Shown here: one piece after another, positions 33,656-42,864 of the stretch
Layout of the letters: each line of letters starts with the position of its first letter
Position numbering within the stretch: position 1 is the stretch's first letter
DNA from: Limnobacter alexandrii
Lineage (GTDB): Bacteria > Pseudomonadota > Gammaproteobacteria > Burkholderiales > Burkholderiaceae_B
Assembly (NCBI RefSeq): GCF_005871185.1
Contig: NZ_SWKN01000006.1
Span: 62,001 to 126,000 of the forward strand
DNA length: 64,000 bases
Direction: 5' to 3'
Made by a program: the position numbers and the translations under genes
Notes under the pieces: generated by a model
Seen by the model: only the letters and a program-made list of their open reading frames with translations
The model's database searches: none
Told to the model about the DNA's origin: nothing

Positions 33656-34924
33656 ATGGAGCTTTTCGCAGTCGGCCTGAATTATCAATCCGCACCGCTC
33701 GCACTTCGCGAGCGTTTGGCGTTTCCGGCCGAGCAATTGCAAGAAGCATTGCGCGCGCTGGCCCAGCGTGTTCAAGCCCCTGAGGCAGCCATTCTCTCCA
33801 CCTGCAACCGCACTGAAGTGTATTGCGCAGCCAGCAACATTGAACAACTCAAAACCGATTTGCTCGAATGGCTGGCAGTCAACCGCAACATTCCCACCAC
33901 TGAACTTGGCCCCCACTTGTACATACTTCCGCAGCAGGAAGTGGTGCGCCATGCATTCCGTGTGGCCAGCGGACTCGACTCCATGGTGCTGGGCGAAGCC
34001 CAAATTCTGGGCCAAATGAAGCAGGCCGCCCGCACTGCTGAAGAAGCGGGCACGCTGGGCCAAATGCTGCACCAACTGTTTCAGCGCACGTTCTCTGTGG
34101 CCAAAGAAGTACGCTCGCACACCGAAATTGGCGCTCATTCCGTTTCAATGGCCTCTGCCGCCGTGAAACTGGCCAGCCGTATTTTCGGTGACCTCAGCAA
34201 ACGCCATGTGCTGTTTATTGGCGCAGGCGAAATGATCCAGCTGTGCGCCACGCACTTCGCTGCCCAAAACCCGAAAAGCATCACCATCGCCAACCGCAGT
34301 GCAGACCGCGCCAATCAACTTGCTCAAACCCATGGCGCCAAAGTCATTGGCCTGGCTCAAGTGCCAGAGCAACTGGCGAAAAGCGACATCGTGATTTCAT
34401 GCACCGCCAGCACACTGCCCATCATTGGCTTGGGCATGGTTGAAGCGGCCTGCAAAAAACGCAAACACGAACCCATCTTCATGCTCGACCTTGCAGTGCC
34501 ACGCGACATCGAAGCCCAAGTCAGCAAGCTCGACGATGTATTCCTGTATTCCGTCGACGACCTCAGTCAAATTGTTCAGGAAGGCCGGGAGCAACGCGCC
34601 GCTGCCGTGGAACAAGCCGAGGCCATTATCGAATCACAGGTGCAGGGCTTCATGCGCTGGATGAGCGAACGCTCCCTGGTGCCCACCATTCAAGACATTC
34701 ACCAGAAAGCCGACGACATCGCCCAACTTGAACTGGAGCATGCCCGCAAACAACTGGCCAAAGGCACGCCCGCCGACGAAGTGCTGCAACTGATGGCCCA
34801 CCGCATGAGCGCCAAATTCATGCACGGCCCCATGCAAGCCCTGCACCAGGCCAGTCCGGCTGAACGGGAAGCCCTGCTGAAGTGGCTACCCCAGCTATTC
34901 AACATTAAAAACACCGACAAATAG
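33656..34924 (+). CDS. hemA: Glutamyl-tRNA reductase
   Basis: 422 residues. It reduces glutamyl-tRNA to glutamate-1-semialdehyde, the first committed step of C5-pathway tetrapyrrole synthesis. The catalytic Cys50 is in STCNRTEVY, followed by the GLDSMVLGEAQILGQMK signature near residue 105. The NADPH-binding domain has VLFIGAGEMIQL and the C-terminal dimerisation helix is present. It leads the conserved hemA-prfA-prmC group. Confidence 0.97.
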   Translation: MELFAVGLNYQSAPLALRERLAFPAEQLQEALRALAQRVQAPEAAILSTCNRTEVYCAASNIEQLKTDLLEWLAVNRNIPTTELGPHLYILPQQEVVRHAFRVASGLDSMVLGEAQILGQMKQAARTAEEAGTLGQMLHQLFQRTFSVAKEVRSHTEIGAHSVSMASAAVKLASRIFGDLSKRHVLFIGAGEMIQLCATHFAAQNPKSITIANRSADRANQLAQTHGAKVIGLAQVPEQLAKSDIVISCTASTLPIIGLGMVEAACKKRKHEPIFMLDLAVPRDIEAQVSKLDDVFLYSVDDLSQIVQEGREQRAAAVEQAEAIIESQVQGFMRWMSERSLVPTIQDIHQKADDIAQLELEHARKQLAKGTPADEVLQLMAHRMSAKFMHGPMQALHQASPAEREALLKWLPQLFNIKNTDK

Positions 34925-36007
34925 ATGAAAGACAGCATGCGGAACCGGCTCACGCGCCTTAGCGAGCGCCTTGCCGACCTTGAAGATTTTTTGTCGTCCC
35001 AGAACGCCGCCAACGACATGGTGCAGTTCAAAGCCATCACACGCGAACGCTCCGAGTTGCTGCCTGCCACCGAGCGTTTTGCGGAATATCAAAGCCTGGA
35101 AGCCGACCTGAACACCGCTCGCGAATGGCTTTCAGACCCCGACATGCGTGACATGGCCCGCGAAGAAATTGCGCAGAACGAAGCAAAACTTGCGCAACTC
35201 GAAGCAGACCTTCAACGCTTGCTGCTGCCCAAAGACCCCAACGACCACCGCAACGCCATGCTTGAAATTCGAGCAGGCACGGGTGGCGATGAATCAGCCC
35301 TGTTTGCAGGCGACCTGTTTCGCATGTACACCCGCTACGCCGAACGCCAGGGTTGGCAAATTGAAATCATGAGTGCCAGCGAATCCGAACTGGGCGGCTA
35401 CAAAGAAGTCATCATCCGCTTGGCTGGAGAAAACGTGTACAAACACCTGAAATTCGAGTCGGGTGGCCACCGTGTTCAGCGCGTGCCCGCCACCGAAAGC
35501 CAGGGTCGCATACACACCTCTGCCTGTACCGTCGCGGTAATGGCCGAGCCCGATGAAGCCGAGGAAATCGAAATCAATCCCGCTGATTTGCGCATCGACA
35601 CCTACCGCGCCAGCGGTGCGGGTGGCCAGCACATCAACAAAACCGACTCCGCCGTGCGCATCACCCACCTGCCTACAGGCTTGGTGGTGGAATGCCAGGA
35701 TGAACGCAGCCAGCACAAAAACAAAGCCAAAGCCATGAAGGTGTTGAATGTTCGCCTTCAGGACAAAATTGACCGTGAACGCCAAGCCGCTGAAGCCAGC
35801 GAACGGCGCAGCTTGGTCGGCTCTGGCGACCGCTCAGAACGCATTCGCACCTACAACTTCCCGCAGGGGCGAATGACAGACCACCGGATCAACTTGACCC
35901 TGTACAAACTCGACTACATCATGGATGGCGACTTAACCGACCTGATGAACGGCCTGACCGCTTTCCACGAAGCCGAACTGCTGGCCGAAATCACCGCCAA
36001 AGAATGA
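34925..36007 (+). CDS. prfA: Peptide chain release factor 1
   Basis: 360 residues, normal length. It reads UAA and UAG stop codons through the PAT motif ([10 protein letters not shown]) and triggers peptide release through GGQ ([14 protein letters not shown]), whose Gln is the methylation target of the next gene's product. The ATG follows directly on the hemA stop codon, so the two are translated in a coupled way. Confidence 0.97.
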   Translation: MKDSMRNRLTRLSERLADLEDFLSSQNAANDMVQFKAITRERSELLPATERFAEYQSLEADLNTAREWLSDPDMRDMAREEIAQNEAKLAQLEADLQRLLLPKDPNDHRNAMLEIRAGTGGDESALFAGDLFRMYTRYAERQGWQIEIMSASESELGGYKEVIIRLAGENVYKHLKFESGGHRVQRVPATESQGRIHTSACTVAVMAEPDEAEEIEINPADLRIDTYRASGAGGQHINKTDSAVRITHLPTGLVVECQDERSQHKNKAKAMKVLNVRLQDKIDRERQAAEASERRSLVGSGDRSERIRTYNFPQGRMTDHRINLTLYKLDYIMDGDLTDLMNGLTAFHEAELLAEITAKE

Positions 36008-36927
36008 GCACACTGCCCCAACCCACTGTTGATTCAGTACTGCAACAAACCCGGCAAGAAACCGGCCTGCCCGCCAGTGAACTTCGCATTCTCATGACCC
36101 ACATTACCGGTCTTGATCGTGTAAACCTGGTCACCAAAGGCAACCGGGAATTGCCCATGGACCAGCTCAGCGCCTTCAAGTCACTGGCCGCCAGAAGGCA
36201 ACAAGGCGAACCCATCGCTTATTTGGTGCAACAGAAAGAATTCTATTCACGCCCGTTTTTTGTGGACCCACGGGTGCTGATACCCCGCCCGGAAACTGAA
36301 GAGCTGGTGGAACATGCACTCGGCTTTTTGCAAAACAAATCCACGGAAAACCTGCTCACCCGCGTACTCGACATTGGCTGCGGCAGCGGTGCCATTGCTG
36401 TGTCATTGGCGCTTGAAAACCCGATACTTGAAGTAACCGCCACCGACATTTCAGCCGACGCCCTGTGGGTGGCCCAGTACAACGCCAATGAATTGGGCGC
36501 GAAAAACATTCGCTTTGTTCAATCCGATCTGTTCGAGAATTTGCTGAATCAAACACCCCCTTTGGCCTTTGACCTTATTTGCAGCAATCCACCCTACATT
36601 GAACGCGGCGACGAGCACCTTTCTCAAGGCGACCTTCGGTTCGAGCCCCAACAAGCCCTGACAGATGGAGGCGACGGCCTGCGCTTTTACCGCGAAATTG
36701 CCCAGCACAGCCCAAGCCTGCTGCGGGCGGGTGGCGGCGTATTGGTTGAACATGGCCACATGCAACAAGAGGCCGTGAAAGCCTTGTTTTCCCAAGCCCC
36801 CTATGTGCATGTTCAAGGCCTGCCCGACTTGGCCGGCACCCCGCGCTTTGTGTTTGCCCGCATTGAAAACGAGCGTTTTATACCCATATCCAGTACACTA
36901 CAGGGTTGTAGCAATTCATCCAATTGA
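36004..36927 (+). CDS. prmC: Release factor glutamine N5-methyltransferase
   Basis: 307 residues. The SAM-binding motif [17 protein letters not shown] and the catalytic NPPY ([12 protein letters not shown]) define the PrmC/HemK family that methylates the GGQ glutamine of release factors. It overlaps prfA by 4 bp. The final 20 or so residues after the last conserved strand are an extension without similarity. Confidence 0.95.
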   Translation: MSTLPQPTVDSVLQQTRQETGLPASELRILMTHITGLDRVNLVTKGNRELPMDQLSAFKSLAARRQQGEPIAYLVQQKEFYSRPFFVDPRVLIPRPETEELVEHALGFLQNKSTENLLTRVLDIGCGSGAIAVSLALENPILEVTATDISADALWVAQYNANELGAKNIRFVQSDLFENLLNQTPPLAFDLICSNPPYIERGDEHLSQGDLRFEPQQALTDGGDGLRFYREIAQHSPSLLRAGGGVLVEHGHMQQEAVKALFSQAPYVHVQGLPDLAGTPRFVFARIENERFIPISSTLQGCSNSSN

Positions 36928-36939
36928 AAGGAAGTTTTT

Positions 36940-37284
36940 ATGAGCGTTCGCGATTCCATTCACGAAACCGTCACCAGCCACCCCGTGGTTTTGTTCATGA
37001 AAGGAACAGCCCAGTTCCCCATGTGCGGGTTTTCTGGTCGCGCCATTCAAATCCTGAAAGCCTGCGAAGCTGAAAAAGTGGTCACAGTGAACGTGCTGGA
37101 CGACCCTGAAATTCGCCAAGGCATCAAAGACTACGCCAACTGGCCCACCATTCCGCAACTGTATGTGAACGGTGAGTTTCTGGGCGGCTGCGACATCATG
37201 ATCGAGATGTACCAAAGCGGCGAGCTGCAAGCACTGATTGCTGCCGCCAATGCGTCCACAGATGCAGCCAGCAAGTCCGAGTAA
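36940..37284 (+). CDS. grxD: Monothiol glutaredoxin (Grx4/GrxD type)
   Basis: 114 residues. The active-site CGFS motif (FPMCGFSGRA) and the glutathione-binding TIPQLYVNGEFLGGCD region are typical of monothiol glutaredoxins that carry or deliver [2Fe-2S] clusters, often with BolA-type partners. A GAAAGGAAG ribosome site lies upstream. It follows prmC by 12 bp. Confidence 0.95.
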   Translation: MSVRDSIHETVTSHPVVLFMKGTAQFPMCGFSGRAIQILKACEAEKVVTVNVLDDPEIRQGIKDYANWPTIPQLYVNGEFLGGCDIMIEMYQSGELQALIAAANASTDAASKSE

Positions 37285-37295
37285 ATTGTGAAACC

Positions 37296-37319
37296 GGCCG
37301 CACCAATTACCGTGCGGCC
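37296..37319. other. Hairpin between grxD and ubiX
   Basis: GGCCGCAC-CAATTACC-GTGCGGCC, a perfect 8-bp GC-rich stem with no T run. It is probably an mRNA-stability or processing structure rather than a terminator. Confidence 0.6.
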
Positions 37320-37337
37320 ATTTCCAGGCACCTTATC

Positions 37338-37940
37338 TTGAGCAGCACCCTTCCCACCCAGTTCAAACAATCCATCACCGTGGCCATTACCGGTGCCAGT
37401 GGTGCTTTGTATGGCTTGAAAATTCTCGACCTGCTGCGCGCCCGCGGCGACACGGAAGTTCATTTGGTGGTGTCGTCTTCCGGCTGGCTCACACTGGCCA
37501 GCGAAAGCGATTTGAGCAAAGAAGAAATCGAAGCCAAAGCCCATGTGGTGCACTCGCCCAAGCAAGTGGGCAACTGCATCGCCAGTGGTTCCTATCCGTC
37601 CATGGGCATGGTCATTGCGCCCTGCTCCATGCACACCCTGGCTGCCGTGGCACACGGCCTGTCGAACAATTTGATTACACGCGCAGCCGATGTGGTGCTG
37701 AAAGAACGCCGCCGCCTGGTATTGTTGCCTCGCGAAACACCGCTGAACCTGGCCCACCTGCGCAACATGGTCAGCGTGACTGAAATGGGCGGCATTGTCA
37801 TGCCACCCGTACCTGCGCTTTACCAACGCCCTGCCAGTATCGACGCCATGGTGACCGACACCGCCCAGCACGCCCTGCAACTGCTGGGTTTACCCAATGT
37901 GCAACGCACTGAATGGCAAGGCCTGAAAAACAGCGTTTAA
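37338..37940 (+). CDS. ubiX: Flavin prenyltransferase UbiX
   Basis: 200 residues. It attaches dimethylallyl phosphate to FMN, making the prenylated flavin cofactor for the UbiD decarboxylase of ubiquinone synthesis. The motifs ITGASGALYG near residue 17 and VSSSGW with the C-terminal MPPVPALYQRP are those of UbiX/Pad1 flavoproteins. The only plausible start is TTG at 37338 with AGG nearby. It abuts the convergent methyltransferase gene without a gap, leaving no room for a terminator. Confidence 0.93.
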   Translation: MSSTLPTQFKQSITVAITGASGALYGLKILDLLRARGDTEVHLVVSSSGWLTLASESDLSKEEIEAKAHVVHSPKQVGNCIASGSYPSMGMVIAPCSMHTLAAVAHGLSNNLITRAADVVLKERRRLVLLPRETPLNLAHLRNMVSVTEMGGIVMPPVPALYQRPASIDAMVTDTAQHALQLLGLPNVQRTEWQGLKNSV

Positions 37941-38861
37941 TTACGTGGGCACCTGAAAACGCTGCTGCAAACCTTCGTCTCCATCCAAACCCAATTCAGC
38001 CAGCATGTCGCGCAGCCGTTGTGCCGCCTTGGGGTTTGAACGCTGGTGCTTTTTTGCAATGATCAACTCGTTTTTCATCGAATGCTCCCACCCCACCAAC
38101 TCGGTCACCGTCACTTGGTAACCATGCGCCTCCAATTGCAAGCAGCGCAACACATTCGTCAGCTGGCTTCCAAATTCGCGCGTGTGCAAGGGGTGGCGCC
38201 ACATCTCAACCAAACTGGTTTTACCGAGTTGGCTCGCCTTGTTCTTGCGCAAGTACGACGCCACCTCGGCCTGGCAACATGGTACCAATGCCATAAACTT
38301 CGCCTGCTTTTTAAGGCCAAATGAAATTGCATCATCAGTCGCTGTATTACACGCATGTAGCGCCGTAACAATGTCGACTGTTTCAGGCAAATCAGGGTTA
38401 TCAGTGGCCTGTGCCACAGGCAAATTAATAAACTGCATGCCTGCATCAAAGCCAAGTTGCTTGGCCAAGGTGTTCGACTTGTCCACCAACTCCTGTCGGG
38501 TTTCTACCCCTGCCACCACAGCGCCTTCTGGTGCCTGTTTGATGTAAAGGTCGTACAGAATGAATCCCAAATACGACTTGCCTGCCCCATGGTCCACCAG
38601 GTACAAACCACCGTCATTGGCTTTGCGCACCTCTTCTATCAAAGGCTCAATAAAATGGGTCAGGTGGTACACCTGCTTCAGTTTTCTTCTGCTGTCTTGG
38701 TTAATGCCACCTTCGCGCGTCACAATGTGCAGCGCCTTCAGCAGTTCAACTGACTGACCTGGCTTTAGCTCAAGTGTATCGAGGGGGTTCTTTTTGGGTT
38801 TGGGCATCGCTGTGGGCTGCTGCGGTGAATACAATGCGCACAGTGTAAAGGGTTTAAGCAT
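37941..38861 (-). CDS. SAM-dependent methyltransferase of the Methyltransf_32 type
   Basis: About 306 residues from the ATG at 38861; the next ATG (38807) is also possible and neither has a clear Shine-Dalgarno. The motif VDHGAGKSYLGFILYDLY is the SAM-binding loop. A second region, VTALHACNTATDDAI and ALVPCCQAEVASYLRK, holds the paired cysteines typical of the PF13679-like group. These enzymes are thought to act on RNA or proteins, but the substrate is unknown. The frame stays open for 76 codons further upstream, into a non-coding-looking spacer. Confidence 0.75.
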   Translation of the reverse strand: MLKPFTLCALYSPQQPTAMPKPKKNPLDTLELKPGQSVELLKALHIVTREGGINQDSRRKLKQVYHLTHFIEPLIEEVRKANDGGLYLVDHGAGKSYLGFILYDLYIKQAPEGAVVAGVETRQELVDKSNTLAKQLGFDAGMQFINLPVAQATDNPDLPETVDIVTALHACNTATDDAISFGLKKQAKFMALVPCCQAEVASYLRKNKASQLGKTSLVEMWRHPLHTREFGSQLTNVLRCLQLEAHGYQVTVTELVGWEHSMKNELIIAKKHQRSNPKAAQRLRDMLAELGLDGDEGLQQRFQVPT

Positions 38862-39440
38862 GATCGGCTTGGGTTGTTGCTCACTCAACTGCTGGTTAAA
38901 TGCCCCAACCGGCTTGGGTTTCAATCTCTCGCCTGAAAACCTGTCTATCCCTTGCTGAGCCTTTCGATGCCTGAGAACGACCCTCCTAAAAAGCGGGTCG
39001 GGTGCGTTCTCTGTCGCCCATGCTGGGCAACACCGGCCCTGCTCGGCACGCAAGGGCAGGTTTTCTTGAAGGCGAGGCGATCGAAACACCGCCGCCGATT
39101 GGGCGGTGAACCCTGCGGTGACTCAGGAGCTGAACTTGCAAGTGGTCGCACGATGACCAGTCAGAAAACTTGCCGGCTTGACGCGCCGAGACTAGCGATC
39201 GCGCCTTGGCGCGAAAGCCAAGACCCGACCGTTACTTTTGGAGGGCTTGGCTTAGTGCAGGCTCAAGCTGACAAGCCGATATGCCAAGTTTTCGGGCAGC
39301 GGCGACCCTTCAAGTTCGGCGAAAAAGTCGCCAATGAGATTCGAAACAAGTAACCCACGCCGAGTTGACAAGAGATCCGAATGTGGCACATTCAAAACAA
39401 AAACAGACTAGGATGATTTCCCGAGATACCGGGAGAAGAA
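38862..39440. other. Hairpin-rich non-coding spacer between tRNA-Thr and the methyltransferase gene
   Basis: About 580 bp with no reading frame that looks like a protein. It holds several clean inverted repeats: GAGAACG/CGTTCTC (38973-38979 with 39005-39011) enclosing CGACCC/GGGTCG (38978-38983 with 38995-39000); CACCGCC/GGCGGTG (39087-39093 with 39102-39108); and TCGCGCC-TT-GGCGCGA (39199-39214). This density could mean a structured RNA or a degraded mobile or repeat element. I do not recognise tmRNA, RNase P, 6S or SRP RNA. Confidence 0.5.
39419..39434 (-). terminator. Weak hairpin downstream of tRNA-Thr
   Basis: TCCCG-N6-CGGGA stem seven bases past the tRNA 3' end, with a T-rich stretch (TGTTTTTGTTTT on the minus strand) about a dozen bases further. 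It could end or process the tRNA transcript. Confidence 0.35.
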
Positions 39441-39516
39441 TGGTGCCGCTTGTCGGATTCGAACTGACGACCTACCGCTTACAAGGCGGTTGCTCTACCA
39501 ACTGAGCTAAAGCGGC
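39441..39516 (-). tRNA. tRNA-Thr (anticodon TGU, reads ACA)
   Basis: 76 nt including encoded CCA. Acceptor stem GCCGCTT / AAGCGGC, D arm GCTCAGTTGGTAGAGC, anticodon stem ACCGC / GCGGT with loop CTTGTAA, and T loop TTCGAAT. One A-C mismatch lies in the T stem. It starts 14 bp after sspB ends in the same direction, so it may be co-transcribed with the cytochrome bc1-ssp genes or driven from within sspB. Confidence 0.95.
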
Positions 39517-39530
39517 ACTTAAGAGAAGCG

Positions 39531-40073
39531 CTATTTTACTCGAGTCAGATGATTTTTTTTCTTCTGCCCGGGTTTTTTTGGTGTTTTTTCATCAGATTTC
39601 TCTGATTTAGCCACAGACAATGGCTGAGAGTCCTCTGACGCACCCGAGACAGAACGCAAACCCGCCGGTTTGTCATCCAGATCGGTTGAAACAGGTTCAT
39701 CGTCCTCATCAAGAACAAACTGAACCGCCTCGTTTCCGTCACCCTCAATCTCGGCCAATGGCTTGAGCACTTCAAATGCCATGCCGTGGCCGTTCTCACG
39801 GGCATAAATTGCACTGATTTGTTCAATCGGGACAAAAATTTCGCGAACAACACCGCCGAAGCGGGCTTCGAATTCAATCGCAGTGTTACCCAAGTTCAAT
39901 TTGTTGGTGGCCAAGGGAGAGGTGTTCAACACAATCTCCCCGGCTTTCACAAACTCTTTGGGCACTTGGGTTTTCTCATTCACAGCCACGGCAAGGTAAG
40001 GCGTGTAGCCGTTGTCGACGCACCATTCATGAATGGCTCGGATCAAATATGGCTTTGTGGATACTTCAGTCAC
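39531..40073 (-). CDS. sspB: ClpXP protease specificity-enhancing factor SspB
   Basis: 180 residues. The N-terminal domain (TKPYLIRAIHEWCVDNGYTPY and the ANLN-like region LNLGNTAIEFEARFGG) binds ssrA-tagged peptides. A long acidic and then basic tail ends in the short motif (HLTRVK) that docks on ClpX. The start is GTG at 40073 because GAGGG lies 7-8 bases before it; an upstream TTG is less likely. It follows sspA, as in most Proteobacteria. Confidence 0.93.
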   Translation of the reverse strand: MTEVSTKPYLIRAIHEWCVDNGYTPYLAVAVNEKTQVPKEFVKAGEIVLNTSPLATNKLNLGNTAIEFEARFGGVVREIFVPIEQISAIYARENGHGMAFEVLKPLAEIEGDGNEAVQFVLDEDDEPVSTDLDDKPAGLRSVSGASEDSQPLSVAKSEKSDEKTPKKPGQKKKNHLTRVK

Positions 40074-40110
40074 TGCTTTTCCCTCGACGTTTCTGGACAA
40101 CCACCCAAAA

Positions 40111-40713
40111 TCAACGACGCATCACCTTCTCGGAAGGGGTCAACGCATCAATGAATGCAGGCTTGGCAAAAATACGCTCAGCGTACTTCATCAGTGGCGC
40201 AGCCGACTTCGGCAGTTCAATGCCGTAATGTTCCAAACGCCACAACAAAGGGGCCAGCGCAACATCCAGCATAGAAAACTCTTCGCCCAACATGTATTTG
40301 CTTTTCAGGAACACAGGTGCCAACTGGGTCAGTTGCTCACGAATGGCCGACTTGGCTTTGTCCATTGCCTTCGGGTTGCCCGCTTTTTCCAGCACGCTAA
40401 CATGTTGAAACAATTCACGCTCAAAATTGAACAGGAACAAGCGGGTGCGCGCACGCATCACTGGGTCTGCCGGCATCAACTGGGGATGCGGGAAACGCTC
40501 GTCAATGTATTCGTTGATGATATTTGATTCGTACAAAATCAAATCGCGCTCGACCAGAATTGGAACCTGGCTATAGGGGTTCATCACACTGATGTCATCA
40601 GGCCGATTGAACAAGTCAATGTCCTTGATCTCGAAATCCATGCCTTTTTCATGCAAAACGAACCGGCAACGCTGAGAAAACGGGCAGGTCGTTCCAGAGT
40701 AAAGAACCATCAT
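40111..40713 (-). CDS. sspA: Stringent starvation protein A
   Basis: 200 residues with a glutathione S-transferase fold: the N-terminal thioredoxin-like part (MMVLYSGTTCPFSQRCRF) and a helical C-terminal part. SspA binds RNA polymerase under starvation and acid stress and lacks GST activity. The start at 40713 (MMVLYSG) fits the family; the frame is open 15 codons further. Linked to petABC upstream and sspB downstream. Confidence 0.93.
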   Translation of the reverse strand: MMVLYSGTTCPFSQRCRFVLHEKGMDFEIKDIDLFNRPDDISVMNPYSQVPILVERDLILYESNIINEYIDERFPHPQLMPADPVMRARTRLFLFNFERELFQHVSVLEKAGNPKAMDKAKSAIREQLTQLAPVFLKSKYMLGEEFSMLDVALAPLLWRLEHYGIELPKSAAPLMKYAERIFAKPAFIDALTPSEKVMRR

Positions 40714-40788
40714 AATGTTGTCATCCCAAAACAAAAAATGGCCGGGGCGAGCAAACACCCCAGCCTGTACATGATTAAGCCAAAAAGC

Positions 40789-41547
40789 TTACTTGATGTC
40801 TTTCCAGTAAGCGGCGTTCAAGCGCCACGCAAAAATGGTAAACACGCCGAAGAACAACAGCACAATAACGCCCAACTTGAAACGGTCTTCGCGCACTGGT
40901 TCAGCCATAAACACCAGGAAACTGGTGAGGTCGGCCATCGCCTGATCGTATTCCACCTGGGTCATGGTGCCTGGCTTTGTCATTTCAAAGCCAACAAACT
41001 GCTTGACTGTGCCTTCCTTGCCGTAGCCTGCGGGCACTTCTTCGTACTTGGCCACTTGTTCACCCTGCAGTTCCCACAACACATGCGGCATACCCACGTT
41101 CGGGAAAGCCATGTTGTTCCAGCCCGTGGGCTTGGAAGGGTCGCGGTAGTAGGTGCGCAAGTAGGTGTAGATGTAATCAGCACCGGGACCGTTGGCCGAA
41201 GCACGTGAACGTGCAATCAGCGACAAATCGGGAGGTGCCGCACCAAACCACTTCTTGGCATCCTTGGGATCCATAGCAATGGTCATGGTGTCGCCCACGT
41301 TGTCGGTGGCAAACATCAGGTTTTCCTTGATCTGCTCATCGGTCAAACCGATATCGCGCAGGCGGTTGTAACGCATGCTTTCTGCAGAGTGGCAATTCAA
41401 ACAGTAGTTGGAGAACAACTTGGCGCCGCGCTGAAGCGCAGCCAGGTCGTTCGTCAAGTCAGGCGCCTTGTCCAGTGGGTAATTACTGCCCGCACCGAAA
41501 ACCAGTGAAGGAACAAGCGCCAACAATGCCAGTATTTTTTTCATCAT
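40789..41547 (-). CDS. petC: Cytochrome c1 of the bc1 complex
   Basis: 252 residues. A signal peptide (KKILALLALVPSLVFGAG) is followed by the c-type haem motif CLNCH (NYCLNCHSAESMRYNRL), an axial methionine region (GWNNMAFPNVGMPHVLWE), and a C-terminal membrane anchor (LGVIVLLFFGVFTIFAWRL). It carries electrons from the Rieske centre to soluble cytochrome c. Last gene of petABC. Confidence 0.97.
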   Translation of the reverse strand: MMKKILALLALVPSLVFGAGSNYPLDKAPDLTNDLAALQRGAKLFSNYCLNCHSAESMRYNRLRDIGLTDEQIKENLMFATDNVGDTMTIAMDPKDAKKWFGAAPPDLSLIARSRASANGPGADYIYTYLRTYYRDPSKPTGWNNMAFPNVGMPHVLWELQGEQVAKYEEVPAGYGKEGTVKQFVGFEMTKPGTMTQVEYDQAMADLTSFLVFMAEPVREDRFKLGVIVLLFFGVFTIFAWRLNAAYWKDIK

Positions 41548-41573
41548 TTAATCCTTGTCTTGTCCAGTCAGGC

Positions 41574-42839
41574 TCAGTGCGGTTGAAACACAACACGGTC
41601 AGGCACGGGCTTGAAAGTGCCCAGCTTTGACCACCATGGCATGGCCAGGAAGAACAGGAAGTAATACAGGGTACCGATCTGTGACACGATTTGACCAATG
41701 TCTGATGGTGGCTTCACACCCAGGTAACCCAAGACGATGAAGTTGATCACGAACACAGCGTAAATCCACTTGTGCAACGCTGGGCGATAACGGATTGACT
41801 TCACTGGGCTCTTGTCCAGCCATGGCAGGAAGAACAGAATTACCACCGCGCCACCCATGGCCACCACACCCCAGAACTTGGCATCCAGACCCAGGAACGG
41901 GAATGTAATTGCACGCAGAATGGAATAGAACGGTGTGAAGTACCAGACAGGCGCAATGTGCGCTGGTGTCTTCAATGGGTCTGCCGGAATAAAGTTGTTG
42001 TACTCCAGGAAGTAACCACCCATTTCAGGCGCGAAGAACACAATGGCTGAAAACACCATCAGGAACACGCCCACACCCAGAATGTCGTGCACGGTGTAGT
42101 AGGGGTGGAAAGGAATGCCGTCCAAGGGCTTGCCGTTGGCGTCCTTCTTTTCCTTGATTTCAACACCATCGGGGTTGTTTGAACCCACTTCGTGCAAGGC
42201 CACCAGGTGTGCAGCCACCAAGCCCAGCAATACCAGCGGGATTGCGATCACGTGGAATGAGAAGAAACGGTTCAGGGTTGCGTCGGACACCACATAGTCA
42301 CCGCGAATCCAGATGGCCAAATCAGGGCCAATCACAGGAATGGCAGAGAACAGGTTCACGATCACCTGTGCGCCCCAGTAGCTCATTTGACCCCATGGCA
42401 GCAAATAACCAAAGAAAGCCTCAGCCATCAGGCACAGGAAAATGGCAACACCGAAAATCCAGATCAATTCACGGGGTTTGCGATAAGAACCATACAACAG
42501 GCCACGCATCATGTGCAGGTAAACCACCACGAAGAACATGGAAGCGCCTGTAGAGTGCATGTAACGCACCAGCCAGCCCCAAGGCACATCGCGCATGATG
42601 TACTCAACAGACTGGAATGCCTTGGCCGCATCGGGTTTGTAATGCATGACCAGGAAAATGCCGGTCACAATCTGGATGACCAACACCAGCAAAGCCAGCG
42701 AGCCAAAGAAGTACCAGAAGTTGAAGTTTTTGGGCGCATAGTACTCGGACAAATGCGCTTTGTAGGTCGAGGTCAGGGGAAAGCGCTGGTCAATCCAGCC
42801 CAACACACCCGTTGTTTCGACTTTTTTGTCTGCCGCCAT
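41574..42839 (-). CDS. petB: Cytochrome b of the bc1 complex
   Basis: 421 residues, eight membrane helices. Haem-ligating histidines lie in RYMHSTGASMFFVVVYLHMMRG and FFSFHVIAIPLVLLGLVAAH (shown here only as positions near 95-115 and 193-212). The Qo-site PEWY-like region is represented by PVWYFTPFYSILRA. It oxidises ubiquinol and passes electrons through two b haems. It lies between the Rieske and cytochrome c1 genes. Confidence 0.96.
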   Translation of the reverse strand: MAADKKVETTGVLGWIDQRFPLTSTYKAHLSEYYAPKNFNFWYFFGSLALLVLVIQIVTGIFLVMHYKPDAAKAFQSVEYIMRDVPWGWLVRYMHSTGASMFFVVVYLHMMRGLLYGSYRKPRELIWIFGVAIFLCLMAEAFFGYLLPWGQMSYWGAQVIVNLFSAIPVIGPDLAIWIRGDYVVSDATLNRFFSFHVIAIPLVLLGLVAAHLVALHEVGSNNPDGVEIKEKKDANGKPLDGIPFHPYYTVHDILGVGVFLMVFSAIVFFAPEMGGYFLEYNNFIPADPLKTPAHIAPVWYFTPFYSILRAITFPFLGLDAKFWGVVAMGGAVVILFFLPWLDKSPVKSIRYRPALHKWIYAVFVINFIVLGYLGVKPPSDIGQIVSQIGTLYYFLFFLAMPWWSKLGTFKPVPDRVVFQPH

Positions 42840-42864
42840 AATTACTACTCCTCGCTCTCAGATG

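Noticed and set aside
39195-39202. GCGATCGC, the HIP1 palindrome
   Set aside because: A single copy in a GC-rich spacer; not over-represented as in cyanobacteria.
38952-39353. A 133-codon plus-strand frame in the spacer downstream of tRNA-Thr
   Set aside because: Arg/Cys/Gly-rich composition, no ribosome site, and it runs through strong hairpins; more likely non-coding.
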